Below, piece after piece: positions 62,567-64,000 of a DNA stretch of 64,000 nt. The notes beneath the pieces were generated by a model. That model searched no databases and had not been told where the DNA came from. It saw only the letters and a program-made list of their open reading frames with translations. The position numbers and the translations under genes are program-made. Each line of letters opens with the position of its first letter. The stretch's first letter is position 1. Location of the stretch: assembly GCF_900156785.1 (NCBI RefSeq), contig NZ_FTOP01000012.1, positions 56,958-120,957 on the forward strand, in the 5' to 3' direction. The DNA comes from Belliella pelovolcani (lineage in GTDB: Bacteria; Bacteroidota; Bacteroidia; Cytophagales; Cyclobacteriaceae).

Positions 62567-63574
62567 ATGAAAAGACTACAAAAGATATTTGGATTTTTAG
62601 CCTTCATGATGGCTATCCAAATCAATATCAATGCGCAAAATTTTCAATTCGATAACCCCATTGCTGAACAACGTGCCGACCCATGGGTGTATAAGAATAA
62701 TGATGGGATATATTACTTGATAGCCACAGTACCTGAATATGACCGAATTGTCTTAAGAAAGGCAGCATCGATCAATGGTCTCAAACAATCTGAGGAGAAA
62801 GTAATTTGGACCAAACACGAACAAGGTGTAATGGGACAGCATATTTGGGCTCCTGAATTACACAAACTCAATGGCAAATGGTACATCTATTTCGCAGCAG
62901 GTGAAGCAGAAGATATCTGGAACATCAGAATGTGGGTTTTATCCAATGACTCAGATGACCCAATGCAAGGCACTTGGAAAGAAGAAGGTCAAATCATTAC
63001 TAAGATTGATTCTTTTTCACTTGACGCAACTGTCTTTGAGCATAATGATAAAATGTACATGATTTGGGCTCAAAATGTAAGGGGTGGTGAGCATGGCACT
63101 GCGCTAGTAATGTCAGAGATGTCTTCACCTACCACTTTGACAGGCCCTGAAATAATTTTGACTGAACCAGAGTTTGATTGGGAAAGAGTGAAATATAATG
63201 TCAATGAAGGGCCTGCAGTCATCAAGAAAAATGGAAAGATATTCGTCTCCTATTCCGCTAGTGCAACAAACGAGAATTATTGTTTAGGACTATTATGGAT
63301 TGATGAAGACAAAGATTTGATGAATCTGTCCAATTGGAACAAATCTCCTGGACCAGTATTTTATACTAATGAAGAATTAGAAAGATTCGGACCAGGTCAT
63401 AATTCGTTTACAATTGCTGAGGATAACGAAACAGTCATCATGATATATCATGCAAGAGACTATAAAGAAATTCAAGGACATGAACTTTCTGACCCCAATC
63501 GTGCCACAAGAGCTAGAGCAATCAAATGGACTCCAAGTGGATTTCCAGACTTTGGTCAAAAGGTAAGAGATTAG
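62567..63574 (+). CDS. Secreted glycoside hydrolase family 43 protein
   Basis: A 335-residue five-bladed propeller enzyme. Signal peptide MKRLQKIFGFLAFMMAIQIN is followed by the three GH43 acids: base D38 (QRADPWVY), pKa modulator D153 (SLDATVF) and acid E214 (NEGPAV). HIWAPELH is also typical. Members are arabinofuranosidases or xylosidases acting on plant or algal polysaccharides. It lies apart from any polysaccharide utilisation locus in this window. Confidence 0.92.
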   Translation: MKRLQKIFGFLAFMMAIQININAQNFQFDNPIAEQRADPWVYKNNDGIYYLIATVPEYDRIVLRKAASINGLKQSEEKVIWTKHEQGVMGQHIWAPELHKLNGKWYIYFAAGEAEDIWNIRMWVLSNDSDDPMQGTWKEEGQIITKIDSFSLDATVFEHNDKMYMIWAQNVRGGEHGTALVMSEMSSPTTLTGPEIILTEPEFDWERVKYNVNEGPAVIKKNGKIFVSYSASATNENYCLGLLWIDEDKDLMNLSNWNKSPGPVFYTNEELERFGPGHNSFTIAEDNETVIMIYHARDYKEIQGHELSDPNRATRARAIKWTPSGFPDFGQKVRD

Positions 63575-63682
63575 TCTTAAATTAAGCTAAAGCTATTCTG
63601 TTTTTAACTACAAAGGTCTAAAAACCACATCAAGGAAAATACTATTATTTCCATCAAAAACCTTATAAAATAGGATACCCAC

Positions 63683-63710
63683 AAAAAAAGACCACCCGAA
63701 ACGGGTGGTC
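63683..63710 (-). terminator. Terminator for a minus-strand gene at the right edge
   Basis: GACCACCCG (63690-63698) pairs perfectly with CGGGTGGTC (63702-63710) around AAA. The A-run at 63683-63689 gives a T-run on the minus strand; the plus-strand T-run is weak (CTTT), though it could also stop GH43 transcripts. Confidence 0.7.
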
Positions 63711-63745
63711 CTTTAATAAATCTACAGGTTAGGGATTTTTCAATA

Positions 63746-64000
63746 CTACGCTGTAGCATTTATATCATCAATGTTATTTATTATATAATCAAATTCGAGT
63801 CTGTTTACTAGGTAAATATAACGTTTTATCGACAATTTTTCACCACTTGAATTTAATTTACAACTTAAAACACTGTTATCATTTGATTTGAAATTATTTA
63901 TTTCTTCAACTTCAATTCTGTTCTTCTGTTTTCTTGGTGTTGTGCTTCTGTGCAGTCTCCGCAGTCGTGAATCGGTCTTGTCTTGCCAAACCACTCTGAG
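63746..64000 (-). CDS. Hypothetical protein, C-terminal part (partial)
   Basis: A minus-strand frame stays open from the right edge to a stop at 63746-63748, about 84 residues, ending in LEFDYIINNIDDINATA. No family is recognised. Support comes from the terminator 36 bp downstream in the same direction. The composition is rich in Asn, Lys and Ile. The true start lies outside the window if this is a gene; the GTG at 63994 is an alternative. Low certainty. Confidence 0.35.
   Translation of the reverse strand, partial: LRVVWQDKTDSRLRRLHRSTTPRKQKNRIEVEEINNFKSNDNSVLSCKLNSSGEKLSIKRYIYLVNRLEFDYIINNIDDINATA

Overview
The window looks like chromosomal DNA of a member of the Bacteroidota, most likely the order Cytophagales (Cyclobacteriaceae-like). 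The evidence is a fused cbb3 oxidase subunit I/II, the type IX secretion protein PorQ together with a secreted protein carrying a gliding-motility C-terminal sorting domain, several lipoproteins and outer-membrane barrels with Bacteroidota-style signals, weak Shine-Dalgarno sequences, and promoter-like TAnnTTTG boxes. I saw no rRNA, CRISPR array, prophage or intact insertion sequence. One tRNA (Ser, GGA) is present.

Layout. 0-1.9 kb: the tail of an AraC-type regulator, a YdeI-like protein, then a repeat-rich region with an inverted-repeat element, a tRNA-Ser with two degenerate tandem copies of its 3' end and terminator, and G-tract repeats. 1.9-9.1 kb: L-asparaginase and TatD; an envelope polysaccharide cluster (two family 2 glycosyltransferases, a NodB deacetylase, a SpoIIE-type phosphatase and a small protein); ruvC. 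9.2-16.6 kb: an outer-membrane barrel, an ornithine/alanine-type racemase, a sodium symporter with an acetyltransferase, and sdhCAB. 16.9-26 kb: the secreted gliding-type protein, a DCC protein, fabD, folK, sppA, a flavin reductase and cystathionine beta-synthase. 26-28.8 kb: an AT-rich accessory segment with a propeller lipoprotein, a thioredoxin-like lipoprotein and a vapBC toxin-antitoxin pair. 28.9-41.2 kb: an ABC exporter, two lipoprotein/barrel gene pairs, an orphan HI0074-like HEPN protein, htrA, dxr and rseP. 41.5-51.2 kb: lon-porQ-hslU, an SDR, SixA, a cold-shock protein, an amidohydrolase and a CBS/DUF294 protein. 51.3-62.3 kb: hemN and the complete cbb3 oxidase operon (usp-like gene, ccoI, ccoS, ccoNO, ccoQ, ccoP, ccoG, fixH, safE). 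62.6-63.6 kb: a secreted GH43 enzyme; a partial minus-strand ORF reaches the right edge.

How the genes work together. The cco operon encodes the low-oxygen terminal oxidase with its copper loading and assembly factors, and hemN makes haem precursor without oxygen. Both are preceded by a CRP/FNR-like TGA-N6-TCA site at exactly the same distance (58.5 bp) from a -7-like box, which suggests one oxygen-responsive regulator. sdhCAB feeds the same respiratory chain. lon, htrA, rseP, hslU and sppA form an envelope and cytoplasmic proteolysis set.

The most unusual observations are a MITE-like family of about 150 bp with two good copies, the degenerate tRNA-tail tandem repeats, the shared hemN/cco regulatory geometry, an HI0074-type HEPN protein that has lost both its catalytic histidine and its partner gene, and three independent lipoprotein-plus-partner pairs with overlapping stop and start codons. 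No clearly new multi-gene system was recognised.
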